A DNA stretch of 64,000 bases from SZUA-545 sp050297855 (lineage in GTDB: Bacteria; Campylobacterota; Campylobacteria; Campylobacterales; SZUA-545), in assembly GCA_050297855.1 (NCBI GenBank), contig JBNKTC010000020.1, positions 186,001-250,000 of the forward strand, read 5' to 3'. Positions 26,741-36,359 of the stretch are shown piece by piece. The notes below the pieces were generated by a model, which was not told the origin of the DNA, searched no databases, and saw only the letters and a list, made by a program, of their open reading frames with translations. Position 1 is the stretch's first letter. Each line of letters opens with the position of its first letter. The position numbers and the translations under genes were made by a program.

Positions 26741-28371
26741 TGATCAACATCCCCCGCCGTTTCATTCTTTTTCTCCTCCTGGTACCCTCCCTGCAGGGTG
26801 CATGCAGCAACGAGCTTCTCTCACTCTCCCTCCCCGAGGGATCAACCCTTCAGCAGGCCCTCAATACCCTGGCGAGGGAGTGCCGCTATTCGATCATCTA
26901 CAGCGATGAGCAGACCCGTGCGATCGTCGCCAAAAAACGGCTCTCCCCCGTGGCGGTCTCCCGCAAAGGGATCGATCACATCTTCGATATCCTTATCTCG
27001 CGGAATAATCTCCACTATACACTGGAGAAGGATATCCTGACCCTGGCCCATGTTACGACGCGCACCTTCAAAGTCGACTATATCGACAGCATGCGTACGG
27101 GCAACAGCAATACCGATGTGGTCATCAGCGGCTCCTCCCTGAACAGCGGCTCAAGCAGACATCAGAGCGGGGATACGGCCGGATCGCTTTCGGCGGGGGG
27201 AGACGAAAGCAGCCGAAGCTCCAGCGGGGCGACGGGAGCCTACATCAAGACAAGCGAAAGCTTTGATTTCTGGCAGGACCTCGGCGACAACCTCCTAAAG
27301 ATCGTCGACCGGCCCGAAGACGGCGACGAGAAGTACCTCGCCTCCATTATCGTCAACCGTAAAAGCGGGCTGGTGATCGTGTCGGGGACCAAACGGCAGC
27401 TCGACCGGGTCGAAGCCTACATCGGCCGGGTCCTGGACTCCCTGCAAAAACAGGTGATCATCGATGTCCAGATCATCGGGGTCACTCTGGACGACTCCCA
27501 CTCCCTGGGGATCGACTGGTCGCAGTTCTCCCTCGATTTTGACATCAGCGGGTTGCTGACCAATGACAAAGACGATACGACCACAGATGGGGTTAGGACC
27601 CTGAGTGAGACCGAGTCGATCATCGTCCAGCGGAGCGCCGGACTTCAGATGCACGGCTTTTTCAACTTCCTGCGGCAGTTCGGTGAGACCAAATCCCTCT
27701 CCAATCCCAAGATCCTGGCGATCAACAACCAACCCTCCATGATCAGTGTCGGGGACAATATCAACTACCTTATCAAGGAGAGCTACTCCACCGGGAGCAC
27801 CACCACGACCGTGACCGAATCCCAGATCCCCGCCTCACTTTTCGTGGGCGTTCTGCTGGACATCACCCCGCAGATCGACGAAACGGGGACGATCACGCTC
27901 CGCATCAACCCCTCCATCAGCGAATTCAAATACTCCGAGGATTCGACCAAGCAGGATGAAGTCCGCTCCCTCCCCCCCGATACGGTCACCCGCCGCATCT
28001 CCTCGGTCGTCCGGGTCCAAGACGGCGACTCCATCATCCTCGGGGGATTGATCAGCACTACCCGGGGCGAACAGGAGAACAAAGTCCGGCTTCTGGGAGA
28101 CATCCCCTATCTGGGCCGCCTCTTCAGGTCGACAACGGTAACCGACGTCACCACCGAGATCATCTTTGTCCTCACCCCGCACCTCGCTGCACCGGACCGT
28201 ATGCCGACACTAAGGGAGCTCGGGTTTACCCATACGGCATCGCTTGGGCTCCCTAAACCGGGGAGTAAGGCAAGTGATGCTAACCTGACAGGGATAAAAA
28301 ATGAACACGCTCAGCCGATATATGATGAAGTGATCGATACGATCCCTTATGAAAAAAGCGAACCAAAATGA
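26740..28371 (+). CDS. MshL-like secretin
   Basis: Outer-membrane channel through which the pilus passes, 543 residues. After a signal peptide (an atypical Cys-containing end, LQGAC, leaves lipidation open) comes an STN-like domain at about 25-105, a Ser/Gly-rich linker at about 125-165, an N1-like domain (IIVNRKSGLVIVSGTKRQLDRV), and the secretin barrel with GGLISTTRGEQENKVRLLGD followed by IPYLGRLFRS, the secretin family signature. The C-terminal tail after FVLTPHL is about 60 residues. TAATG overlap with the gene before. Confidence 0.85.
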   Translation: MINIPRRFILFLLLVPSLQGACSNELLSLSLPEGSTLQQALNTLARECRYSIIYSDEQTRAIVAKKRLSPVAVSRKGIDHIFDILISRNNLHYTLEKDILTLAHVTTRTFKVDYIDSMRTGNSNTDVVISGSSLNSGSSRHQSGDTAGSLSAGGDESSRSSSGATGAYIKTSESFDFWQDLGDNLLKIVDRPEDGDEKYLASIIVNRKSGLVIVSGTKRQLDRVEAYIGRVLDSLQKQVIIDVQIIGVTLDDSHSLGIDWSQFSLDFDISGLLTNDKDDTTTDGVRTLSETESIIVQRSAGLQMHGFFNFLRQFGETKSLSNPKILAINNQPSMISVGDNINYLIKESYSTGSTTTTVTESQIPASLFVGVLLDITPQIDETGTITLRINPSISEFKYSEDSTKQDEVRSLPPDTVTRRISSVVRVQDGDSIILGGLISTTRGEQENKVRLLGDIPYLGRLFRSTTVTDVTTEIIFVLTPHLAAPDRMPTLRELGFTHTASLGLPKPGSKASDANLTGIKNEHAQPIYDEVIDTIPYEKSEPK

Positions 28372-29165
28372 TGGAAATGGAAGCAATCAAAGCGCTCTTT
28401 ATCGATTCGGAGTCCGATACAAACTACGTACCGCTGCGGCGGAACCGGGTTGCATGCAGTAAACTCCTCAATGCAACAAAAAACCCGTTCCGTCTGATCC
28501 TCATCCACGGCCGTCCGGGCAGCGGCAAATCCTTCCTGATGCAGATGTTCTACGAAAAAAACCGGGACCGCTTCAATATCTTCCTCTTTAAAGAACCCAC
28601 GTTCGACGCACACCGATCCCTGCACATGATCTATAACCGTCTCAGCGGCAACACCCTTCCCGAGACGTTTCCTTTGGACGAATTGCTCGAACGCATTGAA
28701 GAAGAGATCCGGGATGAGATATATATCCTTCTGGATGAAGCTCAGCTCTATGACGACAGGGCCTTGGAGTGGATCCGTATCCTCTCCAACCGGCCGAAGT
28801 TTAAGTTCATCATCTCGGTCCATACCATGGATAAAGAGGATATCTGGGCCCGGGAACATTTTCAGACACGTACCTATGAGACGATCGAGCTCTCCCTGCT
28901 AAATAGCGAAGAGGTCGCTCTCTACATCGAGAAAAAACTCCTCATGGCCAGTGACCTGGAACTGGCGACCCTTTTCACACGAAGCAACTACCGCCTGATC
29001 CATAAACTGACCCGGGGGAACCTTCGTGAGATCAACCGCCTGATGAACCGGACACTGGATATCCTGGAACACCGTCTGGACCGGGCACGTACCCTCTTTG
29101 GCAACAAGCTCAAAAATAAATTCATCGAGATGGCGGCACTCGATCTAAAGATGATACATGGATAG
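28368..29165 (+). CDS. MshM/ExeA-like AAA ATPase
   Basis: ATPase of 265 residues. Walker A is GRPGSGKSF near residue 45, Walker B YILLDEAQ, and IISVHTMDKED holds a sensor region. MshM/ExeA proteins help place or assemble the secretin at the cell wall; this copy has no peptidoglycan-binding domain or membrane helix, unlike ExeA. It overlaps both the secretin and the TPR gene. Function by family and order. Confidence 0.75.
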   Translation: MMEMEAIKALFIDSESDTNYVPLRRNRVACSKLLNATKNPFRLILIHGRPGSGKSFLMQMFYEKNRDRFNIFLFKEPTFDAHRSLHMIYNRLSGNTLPETFPLDELLERIEEEIRDEIYILLDEAQLYDDRALEWIRILSNRPKFKFIISVHTMDKEDIWAREHFQTRTYETIELSLLNSEEVALYIEKKLLMASDLELATLFTRSNYRLIHKLTRGNLREINRLMNRTLDILEHRLDRARTLFGNKLKNKFIEMAALDLKMIHG

Positions 29166-29922
29166 ATTCAACGAACTCGAACGGCTCTGGGAAGAGCGGC
29201 AGAAAAAACGGAAACTGGCCCTGATGTTTATGGGCGGCGCTGCCCTTGCCGGTCTGGCCGTCTACCTGGTCCTTCCCCTCTCCGCCCCTCTCCCGACACC
29301 CAAAGCTCCCGAGCCTGCCCAGACAGTAGCTGAGAAAACGGTGCCGGCTGTACCGCAGCCGGAAAAAGAGACAAAAACAGCACTCAAAACCGAACCGGCA
29401 CCGCCACCCCCGGCACCGCCTGTCACCCCGTCCAAACCGAAACTCAAGGACCCCCGGGCCATCACCCTTGACCTCTCCTTCCGGGAGGAGATCGATGGGG
29501 CTATCAATGCTTACCGCCAAAAACACCGGCAACCGGCACAACCCCATTCCGATGCACAAGAGATACAGACGCCTCCCCAAGCCGACAGTACGGGGGACGA
29601 GGGTACCCTTCGGATAAAAAGCGAAACCGTCGATGACAGTGAAAAGATCGCCCTTCTCATCGACAACTACGAGTTTGACGAGACCTATGAGAACGCCATG
29701 AAGATCGCCCGGCACTATTTTGCTTCCGAGACCTACCCCGAAGCGATCAAATGGGCCCTGACGGCAAACCAGCTTGACAGTGCGGATGACGAGAGCTGGC
29801 TTATCTTTGCCAAGGCCAGCATCGCCGTCGGGGATAACGACCAGGCGAAAAAGGCGCTGCAGACCTATCTGCTGAAACGTGATTCGCTCCGTATCCGGCA
29901 ACTATACCAATCCATAAAGTAG
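29158..29922 (+). CDS. MshN-like TPR protein
   Basis: Bitopic protein of 254 residues: cytoplasmic N-terminus, helix at about 20-40 (LALMFMGGAALAGLAVYLVL), a long Pro/Lys-rich periplasmic linker (45-100) and a C-terminal TPR-like part (AMKIARHYFASETYPEAIKW, about 175-235). MshN in Vibrio has the same plan. It probably supports the secretin. Overlaps the AAA ATPase gene by eight bases. Confidence 0.65.
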   Translation: MDRFNELERLWEERQKKRKLALMFMGGAALAGLAVYLVLPLSAPLPTPKAPEPAQTVAEKTVPAVPQPEKETKTALKTEPAPPPPAPPVTPSKPKLKDPRAITLDLSFREEIDGAINAYRQKHRQPAQPHSDAQEIQTPPQADSTGDEGTLRIKSETVDDSEKIALLIDNYEFDETYENAMKIARHYFASETYPEAIKWALTANQLDSADDESWLIFAKASIAVGDNDQAKKALQTYLLKRDSLRIRQLYQSIK

Positions 29923-29928
29923 GAACCT

Positions 29929-30465
29929 ATGAAAAAACCGCTTCTCTTTTTTCTTTTTACCTTCTCGCTTTTCGCCGCCACGAGGGAGGGTATCCTTGAA
30001 GATTACCAGAACAAGAACTATGCCCAGGCCTGCATCGAGGGCTCCACGATCGTGAAGTCTTTCCGGGGGGATGAAGTGTTTATCAACGCCGTCGCCCACT
30101 CCTGCATCAAATCCGATATCATCGATCTGCTTCCGACACCCATCGTGCTTTTGAAGATGACCGAATCGGCCAGACAGAACGCCTCCTACTATGCCACGAT
30201 CCTTTTTCAGAAAAAGCTGCTCTACCATGCCCTCATCGACCACGTCGATATCTCGGGGATCCGGGTTCCCAAGGTCGATTATGTCCTCTCCGCCGTTTTT
30301 GATCTTTATGTCCGCGGCGACTATTCGCAGGAAGGAAACGTCTATCATCTGAAGGACGGTACCTACGATTACACCATGCAGGTGATCGAAAGCAACCGCC
30401 ACAAAAAAGTCGAGATCAAAAAATCCAGAAACGGTAAACTCATCAAAGCCTACTACTACTGGTAA
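29929..30465 (+). CDS. Exported protein of unknown function in the pilus operon
   Basis: I do not recognise this 178-residue protein. It starts with a signal peptide (KKPLLFFLFTFSLFAATRE) and looks soluble and periplasmic. The middle is helical with two Cys (AQACIEG and AHSCIKS) that could form a disulfide; the C-terminus (NRHKKVEIKKSRNGKLIKAYYYW) is basic and aromatic. It lies six bases after mshN and five before mshE, so it is cotranscribed with the pilus machine and probably works with it. Confidence 0.75.
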   Translation: MKKPLLFFLFTFSLFAATREGILEDYQNKNYAQACIEGSTIVKSFRGDEVFINAVAHSCIKSDIIDLLPTPIVLLKMTESARQNASYYATILFQKKLLYHALIDHVDISGIRVPKVDYVLSAVFDLYVRGDYSQEGNVYHLKDGTYDYTMQVIESNRHKKVEIKKSRNGKLIKAYYYW

Positions 30466-30469
30466 CCCC

Positions 30470-32155
30470 ATGCTTCAAAAAAAGATCCGCCTGGGTGATC
30501 TGCTTCAGGAAAAAGGGCTGATCACCGGCCGCCAGGCCGAAGAGGCCCTGGCCGAACAGAAGAGAGCGGGGAATATGAAAAAGCTTGGGCAGATCCTGGT
30601 GGAAAAAGAGTTCATCGACGAGGTCAAACTCCTGCAGACGCTGGCCGAACAGCTGGCTCTCCCGTTTCATCCCCCCGGAACCGTTGAGTTCGACCTCCAG
30701 GCAGCCGACAGGATCCCCCTGAATATCATGAAACGGATCCGGGCGATCCCCTACCGTGCCGCTTCCGATGAAGAACACAATGGCGACGTTGTCGACGTCC
30801 TCTTTGCCGATCCTTTGGATATCGACGCCCAGGATACGATCCAGCGCCTGCTTCCGGAGCGGCCGCTCCGGGTAAATATCACTACGGCCAAGGAGATCGA
30901 CAAGCTGATCACACGACTGGAGAGCCTGGAGAGCCTTAAAGACACCCTTGCGGATATCCGTCATGAGATGGAAGGGGGATCCCAGGCCAAGGAGGAGGCC
31001 TCGGCGGTCATGCGCCTGATCGAGATCATCATCACCTCCGCCGTACGGCGGAAGGCGAGCGATATCCATATCGAACCCTCCGCCCAGGAGTGCCGTATCC
31101 GGGCCCGGATCGACGGCTTTCTGGAAGAGATCTACACCTTTCCCCCCGATATCTTCCCGCCCCTGGCCTCCCGGATCAAACTGCTGGGCGACATCGATAT
31201 AGCTGAGCGGCGAAGACCCCAGGACGGCCGTTTCAGCCTGAGTATCGACGAGAACGACTACGATTTCCGGCTAGCCACCCTCCCCGTCCACGAGGGGGAG
31301 TCTGTTGTGCTCCGTATCCTGGACAAATCGAAGGTCCTCATCACCCTGGACGAAATCGGCTTCACCTCCGCCAATACGGAACGCTTCCGGAGTGCCATGC
31401 AGACCCCCCACGGGATCGTCTTTGTCACCGGGCCTACCGGAAGCGGGAAGACCACCACCCTCTATGCCGGGCTCAACGAGATCAAAAACGTCAACCGCAA
31501 GATCATCACCGTCGAAGACCCCGTTGAGTACCGTATGAACCTGATCCAGCAGGTGCAGGTCAACGAAAAGAGTGACCTCACCTTTGCCAACGCCCTGCGC
31601 GCTATCCTCAGGCAGGATCCCGACATCATCATGGTCGGGGAAGCCAGGGACAAGGAGACGCTTTCCATCGCCGTCCAGGCAGCCCTGACGGGACACCTGG
31701 TCTTTACGACCCTGCATACCAACGATGCCGTCAGCGCCGTCGCACGGATCGTGGATATGGGGATCGAACCGTTTCTCATCGCCGGGGCCATCACCGCAGT
31801 ACAGGCGCAGCGCCTGGTCCGGAAAGTCTGCCCCTACTGCCAGAGCGAATGCACCCTCCCGGAGACGCTGCACAAACAGGTAGCCCCTTACCTTGAGACA
31901 GACTCCCCCGCTTTTTTCCGGGGAAACGGCTGCCGAAAATGCAACATGACCGGGTATGTCGGCCGGACTATCATCAGCGAGGTACTGATGTTTAACGATG
32001 CCGTGGCCGCAGCAGTGGCGGGAAGTGCAGACAAACAGGAGCTTCTCTCCGTCGCCATGGAAAACGGATTCGAACCGATGTTTGCCGACGGGATAAGGAA
32101 AGCAGCAGAGGGGATCACGACGGTCGAAGAGGTCATGCGTGTGGCCAAACTTTAG
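30470..32155 (+). CDS. MshE/PilB-type pilus extension ATPase
   Basis: Cytoplasmic hexameric ATPase of the GspE family, 561 residues. The N-terminal domain (about 1-160) starts KIRLGDLLQEKGLITGRQ, an MshE-N type region that in MshE binds cyclic di-GMP. Then come Walker A GPTGSGKTT near 322, Asp box ITVEDPVEY, Walker B DPDIIMVGEARDKET and His box TGHLVFTTLHTNDA. Two Cys pairs, CPYC and CRKC, make the zinc site. No GspF-like mshG gene follows, unlike in other MSHA loci. Confidence 0.85.
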   Translation: MLQKKIRLGDLLQEKGLITGRQAEEALAEQKRAGNMKKLGQILVEKEFIDEVKLLQTLAEQLALPFHPPGTVEFDLQAADRIPLNIMKRIRAIPYRAASDEEHNGDVVDVLFADPLDIDAQDTIQRLLPERPLRVNITTAKEIDKLITRLESLESLKDTLADIRHEMEGGSQAKEEASAVMRLIEIIITSAVRRKASDIHIEPSAQECRIRARIDGFLEEIYTFPPDIFPPLASRIKLLGDIDIAERRRPQDGRFSLSIDENDYDFRLATLPVHEGESVVLRILDKSKVLITLDEIGFTSANTERFRSAMQTPHGIVFVTGPTGSGKTTTLYAGLNEIKNVNRKIITVEDPVEYRMNLIQQVQVNEKSDLTFANALRAILRQDPDIIMVGEARDKETLSIAVQAALTGHLVFTTLHTNDAVSAVARIVDMGIEPFLIAGAITAVQAQRLVRKVCPYCQSECTLPETLHKQVAPYLETDSPAFFRGNGCRKCNMTGYVGRTIISEVLMFNDAVAAAVAGSADKQELLSVAMENGFEPMFADGIRKAAEGITTVEEVMRVAKL

Positions 32156-32170
32156 GTATAATCGATTATC

Positions 32171-35100
32171 ATGATAAAAATTCACTCCAGCCGTAAAATC
32201 AGATTCTTCTTCTTTTTTCTCCTCTTCAGTGGTATCATCGTATGGATCACGATTCTGCTGGGGATCTATAAGACAAATGACCGGGTAACCGGTCAACTGT
32301 TAAATAATGCGGAGCATGAGCTGGGTATTAAAAAAGAGCGCCTTCACGGGTACCTCCTCTCTCTGGAAAACCTCCTGAGCGCGGCAGCGGACAACGAATA
32401 TATTTACCGGAGCCTTCGCAAAGGTCAAACCGATGACGTCAACCGTTTTTTCATGGCTCTTGCCAGGAGCAATACCCATTTTATGCAGATTCGGTTTATC
32501 GATACCGAGGGTAACGAGATTGTACGGGTCCACAGGGACCGCATCGGGGATACCCCCGTCATCGTCTCACCCGAAACCCTTCAAAACAAAGCCCACCGCT
32601 ACTACTTCAAAAAGATCAACGCCCTGGAGCAGGGCCGGACATGGTTTAGCGATATCGATCTCAACATCGAATTCGGCCAGATCGAACGCCCTTACAAACC
32701 AACCCTTCGGATCGGGAAAGCGGTCTTTTACGAAGGGAAGCGTGCCGGTCTTGTCATCGTAAATATCTTTATGAAGCCCTTTTTGGACACGTTTCACACC
32801 TCATCAAACTTCGATCTTTATCTCAGCGATCCGAACGGGAAGATCCTGCTGCATGCCGACCCCCGCTACAACTGGTATAAATACCTCAAACCCGACATCA
32901 CCCTGGCAACACACTTTCCCCGAATGTTCCGGATGCTTAAGGAACAGACCGACTACCGGGGCGAATACAGCTACGCCACCCGTTTTACCTTTTTTGACGA
33001 CCGGGAACTGGTCCTTGTCGCCCGGATCAAGGAGAACATCCTGCAGGAACAGCGGAGCGGGTTTGTCCAGATGCTCATCTTTATCGGCCTGATCGCGTTT
33101 CTCCTCGCCCTTCCTATGGCGTACTGGTTTGCCGTTCTTTTCGAACGCCTGGACAAACAGCTGCGTGCCGTCATCCAGAGCCTTGGGGACGGACTTTTTG
33201 TCCTCGACCGTCAGAACCGCACCGTCATTGCCAACCCCGCGGCCCGGAAGATTCTCGGCTACTCCCTAGACACACTGCAGGAGAAACCCCTGAACGAAGT
33301 ACTCCGCTACCGCGACAAGAACGGGAGCTGCCCCCTCTTTAACACCCTCCGCGAAGATGAACAGTTCCATGACCACGACGGCACGTTCCATACCGGGCGC
33401 GGGGACAAGGTCACCGTCGATATTACCGCCTCCCCGATCTTTATCGACGGCCGCCTGAACGGCTCGGTTATTATCTTCAAGGATATTACCGGCTACAGAG
33501 CCCTGCAACGGGAAGTGGAGGCCAAAAACCGCCAGATAAAAGATGAGCGCGACCTCTTCGTCTCAGGCATGGTCGTACTCTTTAAATGGAGAAACGAAGA
33601 GGGATGGCCTGTGGAATATGTCTCCCAAAATGTCCGCAACGTATTCGGTGCAGATGCCGATACCTTCATGAGCGGTACCGTCCGTTTCAGCGACTTTATC
33701 CACCCTGATGATAAAGGGCGGGTCATCAAAGAGTTGACAGAGAATGCGGAGACGGATGCCGACCACTTCACCCATCAACCCTACCGCCTGCTTGTACAGG
33801 ATAAGACCCGCTGGGTCTATGACGCGACCAAGATCATCCGCGACGACAACGGCACGATCACCCACTATTTCGGCTACCTGATCGATATTACCGAAGAGCG
33901 GGAGAAGGAGCAGGAGTATAACCGGCTTGCCAAAGAGCTCAATCAGATCTTTGAACGCTCCCTCAACCCGATCGCCATTATGGATTCGCAGACGCATTTC
34001 CTGCAGGTCAACGCCGCTTACGTCACCATGACCGGGTACAGCAAAGAGGAGCTGCTCGGCTCCTCCAATCTCGAACTCTCCACCGAGGAGAGCAAACCGG
34101 CTATGCAGGAAGCAATGGAAAACGCCCAAACGACCGGCTCGGCCAGAAACTATCAACAGCATTACCTCAGTAAAAGCGGGCAGGCCATTCCGGTCAATAT
34201 CTCCATCTCCTCTCTTCCAGGCGGGGAACGCTTCCTGATCATGGCCACCGATATCAGCCGGGAAGTCGCCCACTCCCTGGAGCTGGAACACCGGATCGAA
34301 CAGGAAGTGGGAAAACGGATGGAACGGGAGAAAGTGTTCCGTGCCATCTTTGACTACGCCGGTGTCGGGATCAATGTCATGAACATCTCGGGAGAGATAC
34401 TGGAGAACAACCGGACCCTTCAACAGATGCTGGGATACAACTACGACGAACTGACCCACATGAATGTTTCCGATATCACCGCGACCGAGGATATGGAGCA
34501 GGCTGCGACCAACATGCGCAATCTTCTTGCCGGCGCCATCGACTCCTTTGCGATGGAACAACGCTACATCAAAAAAGACGGTACACCCCTCTGGGTCAAG
34601 ACCACCGTTACGGGTGTCAAAAACGAATACAACGAGATCCACTCCCTCATCGTCATGCAGGACGATCTGACCGAGACCAAACGTCTCGAGCAGGAGAAGC
34701 AGGAGAAAGAGCAGCTGCTTAACCAGCAGGCGAAGATGGCCGCCATGGGCGAGATGATCGGCTCCATCGCACACCAATGGAAACAACCCCTTAATGCCAT
34801 CGGCTTGATGGTGCAGGATATCGAAGACGCCTACGATCACAACGAGGTCGACAAAGCCTACCTCCAGGATTACGTCGACGGGATGATGCAGCAGATCGAT
34901 TTTATGAGCCAGACCATCACCGATTTCAGGAACTTCTTCAAACCTTCAAAAGAGAAGGTCCGTTTCGATATCCACACGGAGATCGACAATATCCTCCAGC
35001 TGACCGGCTCCCAGTACCGCAACAACAACATCGAGATCGAGAAGAGCTACCTGGCGGAAGAGTCTGTCGTCTATGGATTGCGAAACGAATTCAAACACGT

Positions 35101-35428
35101 CATTATGAATATCATCAATAATGCCCGCGATGCTATCGTCGAATACCGCAGGAAAAACGACAACTCCGCTTTTACCGGCCGAGTCGTGATCCACACCGCC
35201 GCATCGGACGGGAAACTCCGTATCATGATCGACGATAACGGCGGAGGGATTCCCGAAACAATCCTTCCCCATATCTTTGAATCCTACGTCTCCTCCAAAG
35301 GCGACAAAGGGACCGGAATCGGACTGAGTATGGCTAAGGCGATTATCGAAAAAAATCTGGACGGAACTATCACAGCTGAGAATTATGAAGAGGGGGCACG
35401 CTTTACGATCATCCTAAAGCGTGCCTGA
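32171..35428 (+). CDS. Multi-PAS hybrid-free membrane histidine kinase
   Basis: Large sensor kinase of 1085 residues. Helix 1 (about 14-34) and helix 2 (about 300-320) bracket a periplasmic Cache-like domain. Then about four PAS domains (340-435, 450-575, 580-700, 725-840) with PAC endings such as GYLIDITEER and MQDDLTETK. A coiled coil leads to the kinase: H-box IGSIAHQWKQPLNAIG with His868, N-box NIINNARDAI, G boxes DDNGGGIP and GTGIGLSMAK. No receiver domain and no response regulator gene is adjacent. It starts 15 bases after mshE, so it may sense a signal for surface attachment; target unknown. Confidence 0.85.
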   Translation: MIKIHSSRKIRFFFFFLLFSGIIVWITILLGIYKTNDRVTGQLLNNAEHELGIKKERLHGYLLSLENLLSAAADNEYIYRSLRKGQTDDVNRFFMALARSNTHFMQIRFIDTEGNEIVRVHRDRIGDTPVIVSPETLQNKAHRYYFKKINALEQGRTWFSDIDLNIEFGQIERPYKPTLRIGKAVFYEGKRAGLVIVNIFMKPFLDTFHTSSNFDLYLSDPNGKILLHADPRYNWYKYLKPDITLATHFPRMFRMLKEQTDYRGEYSYATRFTFFDDRELVLVARIKENILQEQRSGFVQMLIFIGLIAFLLALPMAYWFAVLFERLDKQLRAVIQSLGDGLFVLDRQNRTVIANPAARKILGYSLDTLQEKPLNEVLRYRDKNGSCPLFNTLREDEQFHDHDGTFHTGRGDKVTVDITASPIFIDGRLNGSVIIFKDITGYRALQREVEAKNRQIKDERDLFVSGMVVLFKWRNEEGWPVEYVSQNVRNVFGADADTFMSGTVRFSDFIHPDDKGRVIKELTENAETDADHFTHQPYRLLVQDKTRWVYDATKIIRDDNGTITHYFGYLIDITEEREKEQEYNRLAKELNQIFERSLNPIAIMDSQTHFLQVNAAYVTMTGYSKEELLGSSNLELSTEESKPAMQEAMENAQTTGSARNYQQHYLSKSGQAIPVNISISSLPGGERFLIMATDISREVAHSLELEHRIEQEVGKRMEREKVFRAIFDYAGVGINVMNISGEILENNRTLQQMLGYNYDELTHMNVSDITATEDMEQAATNMRNLLAGAIDSFAMEQRYIKKDGTPLWVKTTVTGVKNEYNEIHSLIVMQDDLTETKRLEQEKQEKEQLLNQQAKMAAMGEMIGSIAHQWKQPLNAIGLMVQDIEDAYDHNEVDKAYLQDYVDGMMQQIDFMSQTITDFRNFFKPSKEKVRFDIHTEIDNILQLTGSQYRNNNIEIEKSYLAEESVVYGLRNEFKHVIMNIINNARDAIVEYRRKNDNSAFTGRVVIHTAASDGKLRIMIDDNGGGIPETILPHIFESYVSSKGDKGTGIGLSMAKAIIEKNLDGTITAENYEEGARFTIILKRA
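35395..35425. terminator. Hairpin in the 3' end of the kinase gene, between convergent genes
   Basis: Perfect 11-bp stem: 35395-35405 pairs with 35415-35425 around the loop CGATCATCC, inside the last codons of the kinase. Only four bases separate the two convergent stops. No T run follows on either strand, so it is a terminator-like or RNA-end-protecting hairpin. Confidence 0.5.
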
Positions 35429-35432
35429 GGGA

Positions 35433-36359
35433 TTAGTCGTTTCGGTGACGGTCCAGCCAGACCATGACACCTTTTTGGGCGTGGAGGCGGTTTTCCGCCT
35501 CGGAAAAGACGATGTCCGCATGGGCTTCGAAGACCTCTTCGGTCACCTCTTCGCCGCGGTGGACGGGTAGGCAGTGGAGGAACTTGACGTTCTTATCCGC
35601 CAGGGCCATCATGTCGGCATCGATCGTAAAGCCGGCGAAATCTTTTTCCCGCTGCTTCTGCTCATCTTCCTGACCCATGGAGGCCCAGACGTCGGTCGTG
35701 ACGATATCGACCCCTTTGATCGCTTCGGCGGGATCGTTGGTGTAGATGATCTTGGCCCCGCTCTCTTTTGCAAACTTCTCTGCCTCCAGGGCGATTCCCT
35801 GGTTCACTTCATACCCTTTCGGTGTCGCGATGCGCAACTCCATGCCGAGCTTGGCGGCAAGCATCATCCAGCTGTGGGTCATGTTGTTGCCGTCGCCGAC
35901 GTAGGCGACTTTCGCCGTCGTATCCAGACCGTGTTCGATCATCGTCAGGTAGTCGGCCATCAGCTGGACGGGGTGGTAGTCGTCGGTCAGGCCGTTGATG
36001 ACGGGCACCTTGGAAAACTTGGCGAACTCTTCCAGTTTCTCATGGGCAAAGGTCCGGATCATCACCATATCCACCATACGGCTGATGACGCGGGCCGTAT
36101 CTTTCATCGGCTCCCCGCGCCCGAGCTGGATATCATTGCTGGAGAGGAAGAGCGCCTGGCCGCCGAGCTGGTACATCCCCACCTCGAAGCTGACCCGTGT
36201 TCTCGTACTCGACTTTTCAAAGATCATCCCAAGGCTCTGATTTTCCAGAAACGGCGTCTTTCGCCCGGCTTTCTGTTCGGCCTTGATCTCTTTGGCGATG
36301 TCGATCATCTCCAGGATCTCGGCCTTGGTAAAGTCTTTTAAACTCAAAAAGTGTCTCAT
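35433..36359 (-). CDS. argF: Ornithine carbamoyltransferase
   Basis: Makes citrulline from ornithine and carbamoyl phosphate in arginine synthesis; cytoplasmic trimer. 308 residues. Carbamoyl phosphate loop SSTRTRVSFEVG, GRGEPMKDTARV, ornithine-side motif DDYHPVQLMADYLT and HCLPVHRGEEV with the catalytic Cys are all present. Overlaps the hemB stop by four bases, an arrangement without an obvious pathway link. Confidence 0.95.
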   Translation of the reverse strand: MRHFLSLKDFTKAEILEMIDIAKEIKAEQKAGRKTPFLENQSLGMIFEKSSTRTRVSFEVGMYQLGGQALFLSSNDIQLGRGEPMKDTARVISRMVDMVMIRTFAHEKLEEFAKFSKVPVINGLTDDYHPVQLMADYLTMIEHGLDTTAKVAYVGDGNNMTHSWMMLAAKLGMELRIATPKGYEVNQGIALEAEKFAKESGAKIIYTNDPAEAIKGVDIVTTDVWASMGQEDEQKQREKDFAGFTIDADMMALADKNVKFLHCLPVHRGEEVTEEVFEAHADIVFSEAENRLHAQKGVMVWLDRHRND

